From contig CAKZKD010000021.1 in assembly GCA_937121175.1 (NCBI GenBank), positions 1 through 33,999 of the forward strand: DNA of 33,999 nt. The letters run 5' to 3'. The notes beneath the pieces were generated by a model. The model saw only the letters and a program-made list of their open reading frames with translations, had not been told where the DNA came from and made no database searches. A program made the position numbers and the translations under genes. How positions within the stretch are numbered: the first letter of the stretch is position 1; each line of letters starts with the position of its first letter. This DNA is from an uncultured Flavobacteriales bacterium (GTDB taxonomy: Bacteria > Bacteroidota > Bacteroidia > Flavobacteriales_G > Salibacteraceae). This document shows, piece by piece, positions 1-7,133 of the stretch.

Positions 1-275
1 CTGGAAATAGCAGCCATACCTGTTGCAAAGCACAATGCACCTGCGCCACCTTCTAGGTCATTTAGCATATTCTGCAATGCCGCCACCGAAGGCGATGAAG
101 AACGCGAGTAAACATGCGCTGCGCGCTTGCCTTGAAACGCATCAATAATGCCCTGGGCATCATTAAATTCAAAGAGTACAGAATTAGATGTACTGGTGTG
201 TACACCACCATGTCCAGGCGCGTTGAGCATGCGATCGGCATGAACCTGTCGGGTTGTAAATCCCAATTTTGTCAC
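1..275 (-). CDS. Cys/Met metabolism PLP-dependent enzyme, N-terminal fragment (runs off window)
   Basis: Reading from a GTG at 275 the frame stays open to the window edge (about 91 residues). It starts VTKLGFTTRQVHADR and contains AHVYSRSSSPSVAALQ followed by LEGGAGALCFATGMAAIS. This is the N-terminal pattern of the Cys/Met metabolism PLP enzymes (methionine gamma-lyase, O-acetylhomoserine sulfhydrylase, cystathionine gamma-synthase), where YSR-x-x-x-P-S/T precedes a glycine/alanine-rich 'GA..F.SGMAAI' PLP phosphate-binding segment. The catalytic lysine would lie beyond the window. GTG was chosen because a GGAG ribosome-binding site sits 8 to 9 nt upstream; the frame is open a little further upstream to a TGA but without ATG, GTG or TTG. 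Base composition and ribosome-binding site are unlike the Bacteroidota core and suggest a gammaproteobacterial origin. The exact member of the family cannot be fixed from this fragment. Confidence 0.8.
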   Translation of the reverse strand, partial: MTKLGFTTRQVHADRMLNAPGHGGVHTSTSNSVLFEFNDAQGIIDAFQGKRAAHVYSRSSSPSVAALQNMLNDLEGGAGALCFATGMAAIS

Positions 276-372
276 CGGTAAAACTCCGAAGTCGATAATG
301 AATGCATTGCCATGAGGTCACTAAAGTTACTATCACACACCCTCATGCAATGATTGTGTTATGACAGCCTAA

Positions 373-933
373 CTATGAGCGAGTAATGCAGTTTTCTGGA
401 TATTTTGCGCAAACAGTATCATAAAATGCATAAATAGTTTGCATTTGTTCGTGGGTATTCGTGACTTCGCGAATTACCGGCCCAAAAACAATCTGTTTAT
501 GTTTGTAGTCCAGCCCAATGAGTTGAATCGGAATTTGCGCTTGTTTAGCGATATGGACGAATCCTTGTTTCCAGGGAAAAGCGGCTTTTCTCGTGCCTTC
601 TGGCGCAAGGGCCAATATGAGATCTTCCGATTGGCTTATTTGTGATGCTATGGCTGTCACCACACCATGAGCCCGGCTACGTTCGATAGGAATGCCGCCT
701 AACTTTCGAACAATGTACCCAAGGGGGGGAACGAAAATACTGTGTTTGCCGAAAAAGCTTAGCTTCAACTGACACGAAAACACCACCAGCAAGCCAATAA
801 AAAAATCCCAATTAGAGGTATGAGGTGCAGCAATTACGATAAATTTTTTGCCGTGTTCTTGGGTATTGTAATCGATTTCCCAGCCGCGAAGACCAAGAAT
901 TAGTTTACTGAATGCTGATTTAAGTGCTTTCAT
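373..933 (-). CDS. PlsC-like 1-acyl-sn-glycerol-3-phosphate acyltransferase family protein
   Basis: A 186-residue protein of the PlsC/LPLAT acyltransferase superfamily, which transfers acyl groups to lysophospholipids or related acceptors at the inner membrane. The HX4D catalytic motif is visible as H38-TSNW-D43, the acceptor-binding EGTR motif at 112 to 115, and the phosphate-binding region 'GGIPIERSRAHG' around 79 to 90. It is short compared with canonical PlsC (~240 aa) and lacks a clear N-terminal membrane helix, as in the small 'lysophospholipid acyltransferase family' members of gammaproteobacteria. It lies on the same strand as the PLP enzyme fragment, separated by 97 nt in which I see nothing notable. 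Composition differs from the genes to its right, so it probably belongs with the foreign left end. Substrate is not deducible. Confidence 0.85.
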   Translation of the reverse strand: MKALKSAFSKLILGLRGWEIDYNTQEHGKKFIVIAAPHTSNWDFFIGLLVVFSCQLKLSFFGKHSIFVPPLGYIVRKLGGIPIERSRAHGVVTAIASQISQSEDLILALAPEGTRKAAFPWKQGFVHIAKQAQIPIQLIGLDYKHKQIVFGPVIREVTNTHEQMQTIYAFYDTVCAKYPENCITRS

Positions 934-1030
934 ATTGCTTACAAAGAAAACCCATTCATTTCTTTAAGCAAGAGCTATTAAAAAAGAATAAATCTAATTC
1001 TTTAGCATTTAATCTGATGCACAATGAGTG

Positions 1031-1038
1031 TAATTTCG
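1031..1038 (+). promoter_or_regulatory. possible Bacteroidota -7 element for tpx
   Basis: TAATTTCG resembles the Bacteroidota -7 consensus TAnnTTTG with one change (TTCG for TTTG). It lies 21 nt before the tpx start. The same octamer precedes the BatA gene at 1644. No convincing -33 TTTG is seen. The 934-1059 interval is AT-rich and probably also contains the join between the foreign left end and the Bacteroidota core. Confidence 0.4.
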
Positions 1039-1059
1039 AGGCACACTAAAAAATACTAT

Positions 1060-1560
1060 ATGGCAACTATAACGCTTAAAGGAAACGAAATACATACCTC
1101 TGGAAATTTACCGGAAACGGGTTCAAATCTCCATGACTTCTCATTGACAGGAACTGATTTAGGACACAAATCATTAAATGATTTCAAAGGTAAAAACTTG
1201 ATTCTTAACATATTCCCTAGTGTTGATACTGGAACTTGTGCAACGTCAGTCCGAAACTTCAACAAAGAAGCGGCTGGTCTTGATAATACTGTTGTACTCT
1301 GTATTTCGAGAGATTTACCTTTTGCTCAAAATCGTTTTTGTGGAGCCGAAGGAATCGAAAACGTAGTGATGTTATCGGATTTTAAAACCGGTGATTTCGG
1401 AAAAGCAAATGGACTGGAAATTTCTGATGGGCCATTAGCTGGATTACACTCAAGAAGTATCATTGTGGCAAATAAAGATGGTAAAATCATTCATACCGAA
1501 CAAGTGGCGGAAACGATAGAAGAACCTAATTATGAAGCAGCTCTAAATAGCTTGAAATAA
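1060..1560 (+). CDS. tpx: thiol peroxidase (atypical 2-Cys peroxiredoxin)
   Basis: A 166-residue Tpx that reduces hydrogen and alkyl peroxides with electrons from thioredoxin, in the cytoplasm. The peroxidatic cysteine is C60 in SVDTGTCATS and the resolving cysteine is C94 in RFCGAEG, the usual Tpx positions; the full length matches the family (165 to 168 aa). The start MATITLKGNEIHTSG at 1060 is chosen because it aligns with the family N-terminus; an in-frame ATG at 1024 would add 12 residues with no family counterpart. It is a single-gene unit, followed by a strong hairpin. It is the first clearly Bacteroidota-like gene after the foreign left end. Confidence 0.95.
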   Translation: MATITLKGNEIHTSGNLPETGSNLHDFSLTGTDLGHKSLNDFKGKNLILNIFPSVDTGTCATSVRNFNKEAAGLDNTVVLCISRDLPFAQNRFCGAEGIENVVMLSDFKTGDFGKANGLEISDGPLAGLHSRSIIVANKDGKIIHTEQVAETIEEPNYEAALNSLK

Positions 1561-1566
1561 CATTTT

Positions 1567-1602
1567 ATGCAAGTCGAGTCTTTGCATTGATTCGACTTGC
1601 AT
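1567..1602 (+). terminator. hairpin after tpx
   Basis: A perfect 11-bp inverted repeat: ATGCAAGTCGA (1567-1577) and TCGACTTGCAT (1592-1602). The stem can extend inward by 3 bp including one G-U pair, leaving an 8-nt loop. It begins 6 nt after the tpx stop and is followed by a T/A-rich stretch, so it probably ends tpx transcription. Confidence 0.7.
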
Positions 1603-1643
1603 TTATTTACAAATTGAACAGTATCACTACTACCCGAAAACCT

Positions 1644-1651
1644 TAATTTCG
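1644..1651 (+). promoter_or_regulatory. possible -7 element for the BatA gene
   Basis: TAATTTCG, a one-mismatch form of TAnnTTTG, ends 7 nt before the ATG at 1659. It is identical to the octamer upstream of tpx. The spacing implies a very short 5' untranslated region. No -33 TTTG at normal spacing. Confidence 0.4.
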
Positions 1652-1658
1652 CCCTTTA

Positions 1659-3680
1659 ATGAAATTCGTCTATCCAGACTTCCTTTTTGCGCTTGCTGCG
1701 CTGGCGATTCCAATCATCATTCATTTATTCAATTTCAAGAAATTCAAGCGTGTTGAGTTTTCAAACGTTGCGTTTTTGCGTGAAATCAAACAGGAGTCAA
1801 AATCGAAATCAAGACTAAAAGAATGGCTTATTCTTTTGAGTCGATTATTAGCCATCACTTTCCTAGTTCTTGCATTTGCCCAACCTTATGTTCCTGTTGA
1901 TGAACAACAGAAAATAACCAACTCAAAAGCGGTGAGCATATATTTAGATAATTCGTTTAGCATGAATAGCACAGGCTCAAACGGTAGATTGTTGGATATG
2001 GCCAAACAATACGTTTACAAAATAATGGACAGCTATCCTGCTGGACAAAAATTTCAGTTATTTACCAGTGACCTTAACGCTAGCTCAACCCGAAGTTTTA
2101 GCAAGGAAAGCGTGGAAGAACAGTTAGCGGAATTGGATGAGTCACCCAATAGCATTGAACTAACGAATGTACTGATGAAACAAACCAAGTGGCTTAATGA
2201 CCAATCTACCGAAGTTTCAGAAGGGTACGTAATTAGTGATTTTCAAGGAGAAAAGCCAAGTGTGTTAGACTTGGACACCAACGTTAATTTTCGGTTCCTT
2301 CAACTCAGTCAAAATGCTACAAATAATTTATTTGTAGATAGTGTTTGGATAGATGCTCCATCAGTTAGAATGAACGAAGTTGTAGAAATTAATTATCAAA
2401 TCCGAAATACAGGCAATTCAGACTTGAACGGAGTAAAACTCACCTTGGATTTGAACGGTGAGCAAATTGCATCTTCAAGCGTTAATGTTGCTGAAAATGC
2501 TGTGGAAAGTGGTAAAATTGCTACCACCCTCACCGAGCCTGGCTTTTACAGAGGAGTTCTGAACCTAGAAGATTACCCAATAGAATACGATAACTCATGG
2601 TACTTTTCCTTTAATATAAAAGAAAGCAACCGCGTGCTGGTGTTGAATGAAAAGGACACATCCTCTGTCTTAGGCACTATTTACGACGCCAAAAAACAAT
2701 TCGTAATGCAGCAAATGAATGCCAATCAAGTATCTTATGATGCGGTTAAATCCAGTGATGTAGTAGTTCTGAATGCTGTTCAAAATATCAGTCAAGGTTT
2801 AACCTTTGAACTGAAATCCTTTATTGAAAACGGTGGTGTACTTTGCATTCTCCCTAATTTGAATTCCAATGCGAATAATTCAGAATTGTTACAAAATCTG
2901 GGCTTAGCTTCATCGGCTTCAATAGACACTATCAACCGCAGATGTAATGGCATCAAATACAATGACCCTTTTTATAAGGATGTATTTGAAGGAGAAGATA
3001 ATAGAATCGATTTGCCTCAGGTGTACAATCGACTAACATGGACGAATGCTACTCTTGATAATTCAACCACACTGCTCACTCTTGAGGACGGCAAGCCTTT
3101 ACTGCTGAGAAAACATCTAAAGAAAGGAAGTATTTTCTTGTGGGCTAGTAATCTAAAAAACGAAAACTCGAACTTATCAGAACATTCTGTTTTTCTGTTG
3201 AGCTTGTACAAAATAGGGTTAGCAACTTCTGGAAAAGGCAGTCTCTCCTACTCCATTTCCAACGATATAATTTTAGAAACAAACTATTCAGGTCCTGCAG
3301 AATTCCTTTCAATGAAATCCGATTTGAGTTCATTTATACCTGAAATGCGAAGCCAAAAAAACGTGCTTAAAATTTGGCCTCATGAAAACGCGAAACAAGC
3401 TGGTTTTTATGAGCTGAGAACGCAAAAGGATTCGTTAATTGACCTTTTTGCAATAAACTATTCTAGGTCTGAAAGTAACCTCACCTTCTGGAAAGAAGAA
3501 CAATTGGAACAACTAGCATCTGAAAATCGAAACGTGCAATTGCTTGAAGATGACTTTGAAAATTTCGAATACAATCTAACCGAACTCACCAATGGAATCA
3601 AGTATTGGAAATGGATGATTGCTCTTACTTTACTTATGCTGATGATTGAAATACTTTTGATAAAACTTTGGAGGAATTAG
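1659..3680 (+). CDS. BatA (aerotolerance) N-terminal domain / VWA-like membrane protein
   Basis: A 673-residue membrane protein of a type common in Bacteroidota. Residues 1 to 80 match the BatA N-terminal double-transmembrane domain: a first helix near 7-24 (FLFALAALAIPIIIHLF), a basic cytoplasmic loop with 'FKKFKRVEFSNVAFL', and a second helix near 57-77. A von Willebrand A-like region follows with a metal-ion-dependent adhesion site pattern D97-N-S99-F-S101. A long periplasmic part with beta-rich character follows, and a final helix near 648-668 (MIALTLLMLMIEILL) ends in a basic tail. The role is not established; BatA family proteins were linked to aerotolerance in Bacteroides, but the full Bat operon with MoxR is absent here. 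The dihydroorotase homologue starts 6 nt downstream, so the two are co-transcribed and probably co-translated. Confidence 0.85.
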   Translation: MKFVYPDFLFALAALAIPIIIHLFNFKKFKRVEFSNVAFLREIKQESKSKSRLKEWLILLSRLLAITFLVLAFAQPYVPVDEQQKITNSKAVSIYLDNSFSMNSTGSNGRLLDMAKQYVYKIMDSYPAGQKFQLFTSDLNASSTRSFSKESVEEQLAELDESPNSIELTNVLMKQTKWLNDQSTEVSEGYVISDFQGEKPSVLDLDTNVNFRFLQLSQNATNNLFVDSVWIDAPSVRMNEVVEINYQIRNTGNSDLNGVKLTLDLNGEQIASSSVNVAENAVESGKIATTLTEPGFYRGVLNLEDYPIEYDNSWYFSFNIKESNRVLVLNEKDTSSVLGTIYDAKKQFVMQQMNANQVSYDAVKSSDVVVLNAVQNISQGLTFELKSFIENGGVLCILPNLNSNANNSELLQNLGLASSASIDTINRRCNGIKYNDPFYKDVFEGEDNRIDLPQVYNRLTWTNATLDNSTTLLTLEDGKPLLLRKHLKKGSIFLWASNLKNENSNLSEHSVFLLSLYKIGLATSGKGSLSYSISNDIILETNYSGPAEFLSMKSDLSSFIPEMRSQKNVLKIWPHENAKQAGFYELRTQKDSLIDLFAINYSRSESNLTFWKEEQLEQLASENRNVQLLEDDFENFEYNLTELTNGIKYWKWMIALTLLMLMIEILLIKLWRN

Positions 3681-3686
3681 TGTATC

Positions 3687-4922
3687 ATGAAACTACTCAT
3701 TAAACAAGCAAAAATCTGCTTTCCGGGCCACGAACTACACAACGAGACTCAAGATATAATTATCGAAAACGGAAAAGTAGTTTCAATTAACAAAACCCTC
3801 CAAAACCCAGGTACTCACAAAGAAATCTCCTCCAAAAACTTATATCTTTCTCCAGGTTGGCTTGACCTTAAAGCAAATTTTGGAGAACCAGGGTTTGAAG
3901 ACCGAGAAACGCTAGAATCTGGAATGAAAGCAGCAATAGCAGGTGGGTTTACTGGAGTTTGTGTTTCTCCAGAAGTACAACCCTTTGCCGATAGTCGTTC
4001 GTCTATCGAATTCATAAATAAATCTGGAACGGGAAAAGCAATTACGCTCTACCCGCTTGGAGCGCAATCAAAAGGTGGCAAAGGCGAAGAGCTTGCAGAA
4101 TTGTTCGATATGCACAAATCGGGTGCTGTTGCCTTTACGGACGGAAACCGACCCAATACCAATGCGAAATTTCAATTGCTACTGCAGCAATACGTTCAGA
4201 ATTTTGATGGACTCGTTTATAGTTACCCATTAAACCAAGAACTGAAGGGAAAAGGAAATGTGAATGAGGGTGTTACTTCAACCTACCTTGGATTAAAAGG
4301 TATTCCCCATTTGGCAGAAGAAATTGTAGTAGCTCGTGATTTACAAATTTTAGATTATTCTGGTGGCCGACTACACTTCAGTGACATAAGTTCGGCGGAA
4401 AGTGCAAAACTGATTGGGAAATCAAACGGAAACGCATCGGCCTCTGTGGCTTGGTATCACTTGGTATTCAACGACAAAGTGCTAGAAGGTTTCGATAGCA
4501 ACTACAAAGTGATGCCTCCTATTCGAACCGAGCAAGACCGGAAAGGGTTAATCAAAGCCTTGAAAGAAGGAAAAATAGACACTATAATCTCAAACCACCA
4601 GCCACAAAACATAGAACGAAAGGACTGCGAATTCGAAAACGCTGATTACGGAATTAATGGAATTCAAATAGTTTTTGCCGCTCTCAACACATTCGCAAAA
4701 GAATTGGAGCTGGATACATTAGTTGAAAGTTTGGGAATTCGACCTTACCAAGTTTTACAACTTGAAACACCCAGTATAGAAATCGGTGCAAAAGCCAACT
4801 TTACACTCTTTGACCCTACTGAAAAATGGACTTACGACAAACCAAACAATGAAAGCTTGGCGGAGAATAATCCGTTATTAGGGAAAGAGTTGATTGGAAA
4901 GGTTGTTGGGGTTGTTTGTTAG
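3687..4922 (+). CDS. dihydroorotase-like protein, probably catalytically inactive
   Basis: A 411-residue member of the cyclic amidohydrolase/dihydroorotase family: LYLSPGWLDLKANFGEPGFED, GAVAFTDGNRP, NYKVMPPIRTEQDR and a C-terminal 'GAKANFTLFDP' composite-domain end are all recognisable. Active dihydroorotases carry HxH in the first motif (DxHxHxREPG); here the same place is K62-A63-N64. The late DHAPH motif is N303-H-Q-P-Q307, so the catalytic Asp and the following His are also changed. Family knowledge says these residues bind the two metals, so I infer it is not a working dihydroorotase. It may be a non-catalytic partner, as with the pseudo-dihydroorotases that scaffold aspartate carbamoyltransferase, or serve another role. 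It follows the BatA gene by 6 nt. Automatic annotation would probably call it pyrC; I avoid that symbol. Confidence 0.85.
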   Translation: MKLLIKQAKICFPGHELHNETQDIIIENGKVVSINKTLQNPGTHKEISSKNLYLSPGWLDLKANFGEPGFEDRETLESGMKAAIAGGFTGVCVSPEVQPFADSRSSIEFINKSGTGKAITLYPLGAQSKGGKGEELAELFDMHKSGAVAFTDGNRPNTNAKFQLLLQQYVQNFDGLVYSYPLNQELKGKGNVNEGVTSTYLGLKGIPHLAEEIVVARDLQILDYSGGRLHFSDISSAESAKLIGKSNGNASASVAWYHLVFNDKVLEGFDSNYKVMPPIRTEQDRKGLIKALKEGKIDTIISNHQPQNIERKDCEFENADYGINGIQIVFAALNTFAKELELDTLVESLGIRPYQVLQLETPSIEIGAKANFTLFDPTEKWTYDKPNNESLAENNPLLGKELIGKVVGVVC

Positions 4923-4933
4923 AACTTGGGAAT

Positions 4934-4960
4934 AATTGACCAATTGAAAATTGGCGAATT
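4934..4960. terminator. bidirectional hairpin between convergent genes
   Basis: CCAATT (4940-4945) and AATTGG (4949-4954) form a perfect 6-bp stem with a GAA loop, extended outward by AATT/AATT after a 2-nt internal mismatch. It sits in the 51-nt gap between the convergent dihydroorotase-like gene and the 266-residue unknown gene, as expected for a shared terminator. Confidence 0.5.
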
Positions 4961-4973
4961 GATAATTCAAGAC

Positions 4974-5774
4974 TTACCTCAACACCAGCAACAACTCTTG
5001 AATCGCTTCTTGAAAGAAATTGGTTGCATCTTGAACAGAGACATTACTTGTTTTCAACGTAGCCCCTTTCCATTCTTCGTTCCGCCATTCACCGCTACTT
5101 AATGTGTCTTCATCCAAGTTGGACAAATCCAACTCTTGTCCTTTACTCCACGGAGAAGCGTATAAGTAAAAACCGTCAATCATGCTATCTGGGATGGATA
5201 ATCCCAAACCAATAGACTTTGTCAATCCGTGATTATCTTCGTCAACTTCGATAAGTGCACCGGTATCAAAATGATGCGGCCAAACGCGAATATCGGAAGC
5301 GTCTTTTCGTTCAGACAACACATTTCTCAATGCCTCTTCACAAATATTGCGTTGGTTTATTAAATCTTGCAATTTATCAGCATTTGGAGCCGGAAATTGA
5401 TACTCATTGTTAAGCGCATTCTCGTAAGGCAAAATGTAATGCGGTTCAAACCTATAATCATCCTTGAGACCGTAACGCTTCAATCCTTGGTCAATCCAAT
5501 TGATTAGAAATGAATGCGTTTCGCCAGTCAATGCAACTGAATCCAGTAATTCATCATCAGTCAAAATCTCCAATGCATATTGTTTATAATTGATAGCCAG
5601 TCGAATACCTCTATCGTTCAAGTCTCTCGAAACAAGGCTTCTCTTTTTAGGCAACCATTCTAAATTGGTGTGACTGTCATCGCTCTTTTCTTGCAAATAC
5701 GTTTTTCCAGCCATTGCCAAGTACTGAGCTGCTTTATGCATTGTTTCTACCATTCTTTTTTCTTTTTCCGTCAT
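4974..5774 (-). CDS. conserved hypothetical protein (266 aa)
   Basis: I do not recognise this protein with confidence. It is soluble, acidic, without signal peptide or membrane segment. A central stretch IRVWPHHFDTGALIE and then GFYLYASPWSKGQ resembles the WPHHFD...SPW pattern of DUF5996-like proteins; treat that as a weak match. The N-terminus begins MTEKEKRMVETMHKAAQYLAMAG; because the annotated ATG (5772-5774) lies inside the arm of a palindromic repeat, translation may really start at the in-frame ATGs at 5753 or 5741. It is the last gene of the minus-strand egtB-egtD-DUF427 run, separated from DUF427 by 79 nt mostly occupied by that repeat, so co-transcription is possible but not secure. 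Confidence 0.6.
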   Translation of the reverse strand: MTEKEKRMVETMHKAAQYLAMAGKTYLQEKSDDSHTNLEWLPKKRSLVSRDLNDRGIRLAINYKQYALEILTDDELLDSVALTGETHSFLINWIDQGLKRYGLKDDYRFEPHYILPYENALNNEYQFPAPNADKLQDLINQRNICEEALRNVLSERKDASDIRVWPHHFDTGALIEVDEDNHGLTKSIGLGLSIPDSMIDGFYLYASPWSKGQELDLSNLDEDTLSSGEWRNEEWKGATLKTSNVSVQDATNFFQEAIQELLLVLR

Positions 5775-5839
5775 TCCAGTGAAAACAGGAATCTATCGTT
5801 ATTTCGTTTTATAGATACCCAGTCAATCTGAGAATGACG
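5769..5839. repeat. REP-like intergenic palindromic element
   Basis: Outer arms CGTCATTC (5769-5776) and GAATGACG (5832-5839) are perfect reverse complements 71 nt end to end. Inside are nested inverted pairs, TTCC/GGAA near the left arm and TCTAT/ATAGA further in (ATCTAT...ATAGAT). The layout (TCATTCC...GGAATCTAT...ATAGATACCC...GAATGACG) is that of dispersed extragenic palindromes seen in many bacterial genomes. Only one copy is present in this window. Confidence 0.55.
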
Positions 5840-5853
5840 ATAAATATTTATTG

Positions 5854-6141
5854 CTATACATCAACAACTTGAACACCTTTCCAAAAAGCAACATGACCTT
5901 CAATGTTCTTAGCCATATCTTTTGCCTCCGGATAATACCAAGCAGCGTCCTTGTTGGTTTCGCCGTTTACTTCAATGTTGTAATATGAAGCCGTTCCCTT
6001 CCAATGACAAACCGTATGTGTATCTGAAGGTTTAAAAAAGTCCTTTTTAATATCTTCTTCCGGAAAATAGGCATTTCCTTCTATATTCTTGGTGCTATCG
6101 CTCTCTGCGATTATGGTACCTTTCCAAATAGCTTGCTTCAT
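5854..6141 (-). CDS. DUF427 domain protein
   Basis: A 95-residue single-domain protein of the DUF427 family, recognisable by KAIWKG-like start (MKQAIWKGTIIAES), the ENxYFP segment (EGNAYFPEEDI), 'HTVCHWKGTASYYNI' and the ending 'DAAWYYPEAKDMAKNIEGHVAFWKGV'. Length fits the family (about 90 to 125 aa). Biochemical function is unknown. It starts 50 nt after the egtD stop on the same strand, so it is probably part of the egtB-egtD transcript; whether it acts in ergothioneine metabolism is only a guess from position. Confidence 0.9.
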   Translation of the reverse strand: MKQAIWKGTIIAESDSTKNIEGNAYFPEEDIKKDFFKPSDTHTVCHWKGTASYYNIEVNGETNKDAAWYYPEAKDMAKNIEGHVAFWKGVQVVDV

Positions 6142-6191
6142 AATTCTTGTTTTAATAAAAGACGAATTGATGTTACCTTTTGTTGGGTCAA

Positions 6192-7133
6192 TTACGACTT
6201 AATAAGTAACACATTCATAAAATATTTTCTGGAGTCATTAAACTCCCTGATAATCCTCAAACCTGAGCCTTCGATTACTTTATCTAAAATTTGTAAATCG
6301 TATTTTCTAGAAATTTCAGTGTGAATGGGTTCCCCTTCTTCAAAATGGAACGTTTTAGAGATTTTACCTATGTTCACCTTTTGCTTTTTTGAACTGACCA
6401 AAGCACTCGATGCAATTCCTGATTCCTCGTCGTATTTTGGAACATGTTGGAAAGAGGCAACATCGAAGTCCCCATCCAATTCTTTGTTGATGCGAGACAA
6501 CAAATTCAAGTTAAAATCTCTGGTATATCCTTGTTTGTCATTATACGCAGGAAGCACAACGTCCACAGATTTTATTTTATCCAAGCCCAGCAGCAATTTG
6601 TCTCCAGATTGCATACTTTGAGCGAGTTGTCCCATGAATTCTTTAGCCACATCATCGTACATATTCCCAAGGTTTGAGCCTAAAAACAATATGACTTTGT
6701 TGGTAGCATTATCGACACTCAAACTATCCAAAACCTGAAAATATTCGCCTTGTAGCGGCTTCGCCTCTATTTCAGGAAGCTCATTGTGTAATCGGACTTT
6801 TAAATTATCCAACGCGTTCTGAGAAATATCAATTGGGTGATAAACAAATTCGTTCGAATTCATTGATTTCAGCAACTCAATGGTTTTTGTACCATCACCT
6901 GCGCCCAATTCGTAAAGCGCCATTTTGGAGACATCTTCGGTTAAAGCTCTAACAATTTCTGTGGTTTGTTCTGAGAAAATTTCAAACTCAGCATCAGTCA
7001 AATAGTATTCTGGCATGTTCATGATGTTCACAAACAGCTGATCGCCTATTTCATCGTAAAACCATTTCGAAGAAAGGTACTTTGGTTTTGCAGAGAGTCC
7101 TTCTTTTACTTCTCTGGCAAATTCTTCATTCAT
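6192..7133 (-). CDS. egtD: L-histidine N-alpha-methyltransferase (EgtD)
   Basis: A 313-residue SAM-dependent methyltransferase that converts histidine to hercynine, the first committed step of ergothioneine synthesis, in the cytoplasm. The EgtD N-terminal signature is present (SSKWFYDEIGDQLF then MPEYYLTDAE, residues 21 to 49), followed by the SAM-binding loop ELGAGDGTKT (75 to 84) and FLGSNLGN. Length is typical (~320 aa). Its ATG overlaps the egtB stop as ATGA (7130-7133), so the two are translationally coupled. No egtA, egtC or egtE is seen in the window. Confidence in the family is high; the product assignment follows from the egtB pairing. Confidence 0.93.
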   Translation of the reverse strand: MNEEFAREVKEGLSAKPKYLSSKWFYDEIGDQLFVNIMNMPEYYLTDAEFEIFSEQTTEIVRALTEDVSKMALYELGAGDGTKTIELLKSMNSNEFVYHPIDISQNALDNLKVRLHNELPEIEAKPLQGEYFQVLDSLSVDNATNKVILFLGSNLGNMYDDVAKEFMGQLAQSMQSGDKLLLGLDKIKSVDVVLPAYNDKQGYTRDFNLNLLSRINKELDGDFDVASFQHVPKYDEESGIASSALVSSKKQKVNIGKISKTFHFEEGEPIHTEISRKYDLQILDKVIEGSGLRIIREFNDSRKYFMNVLLIKS

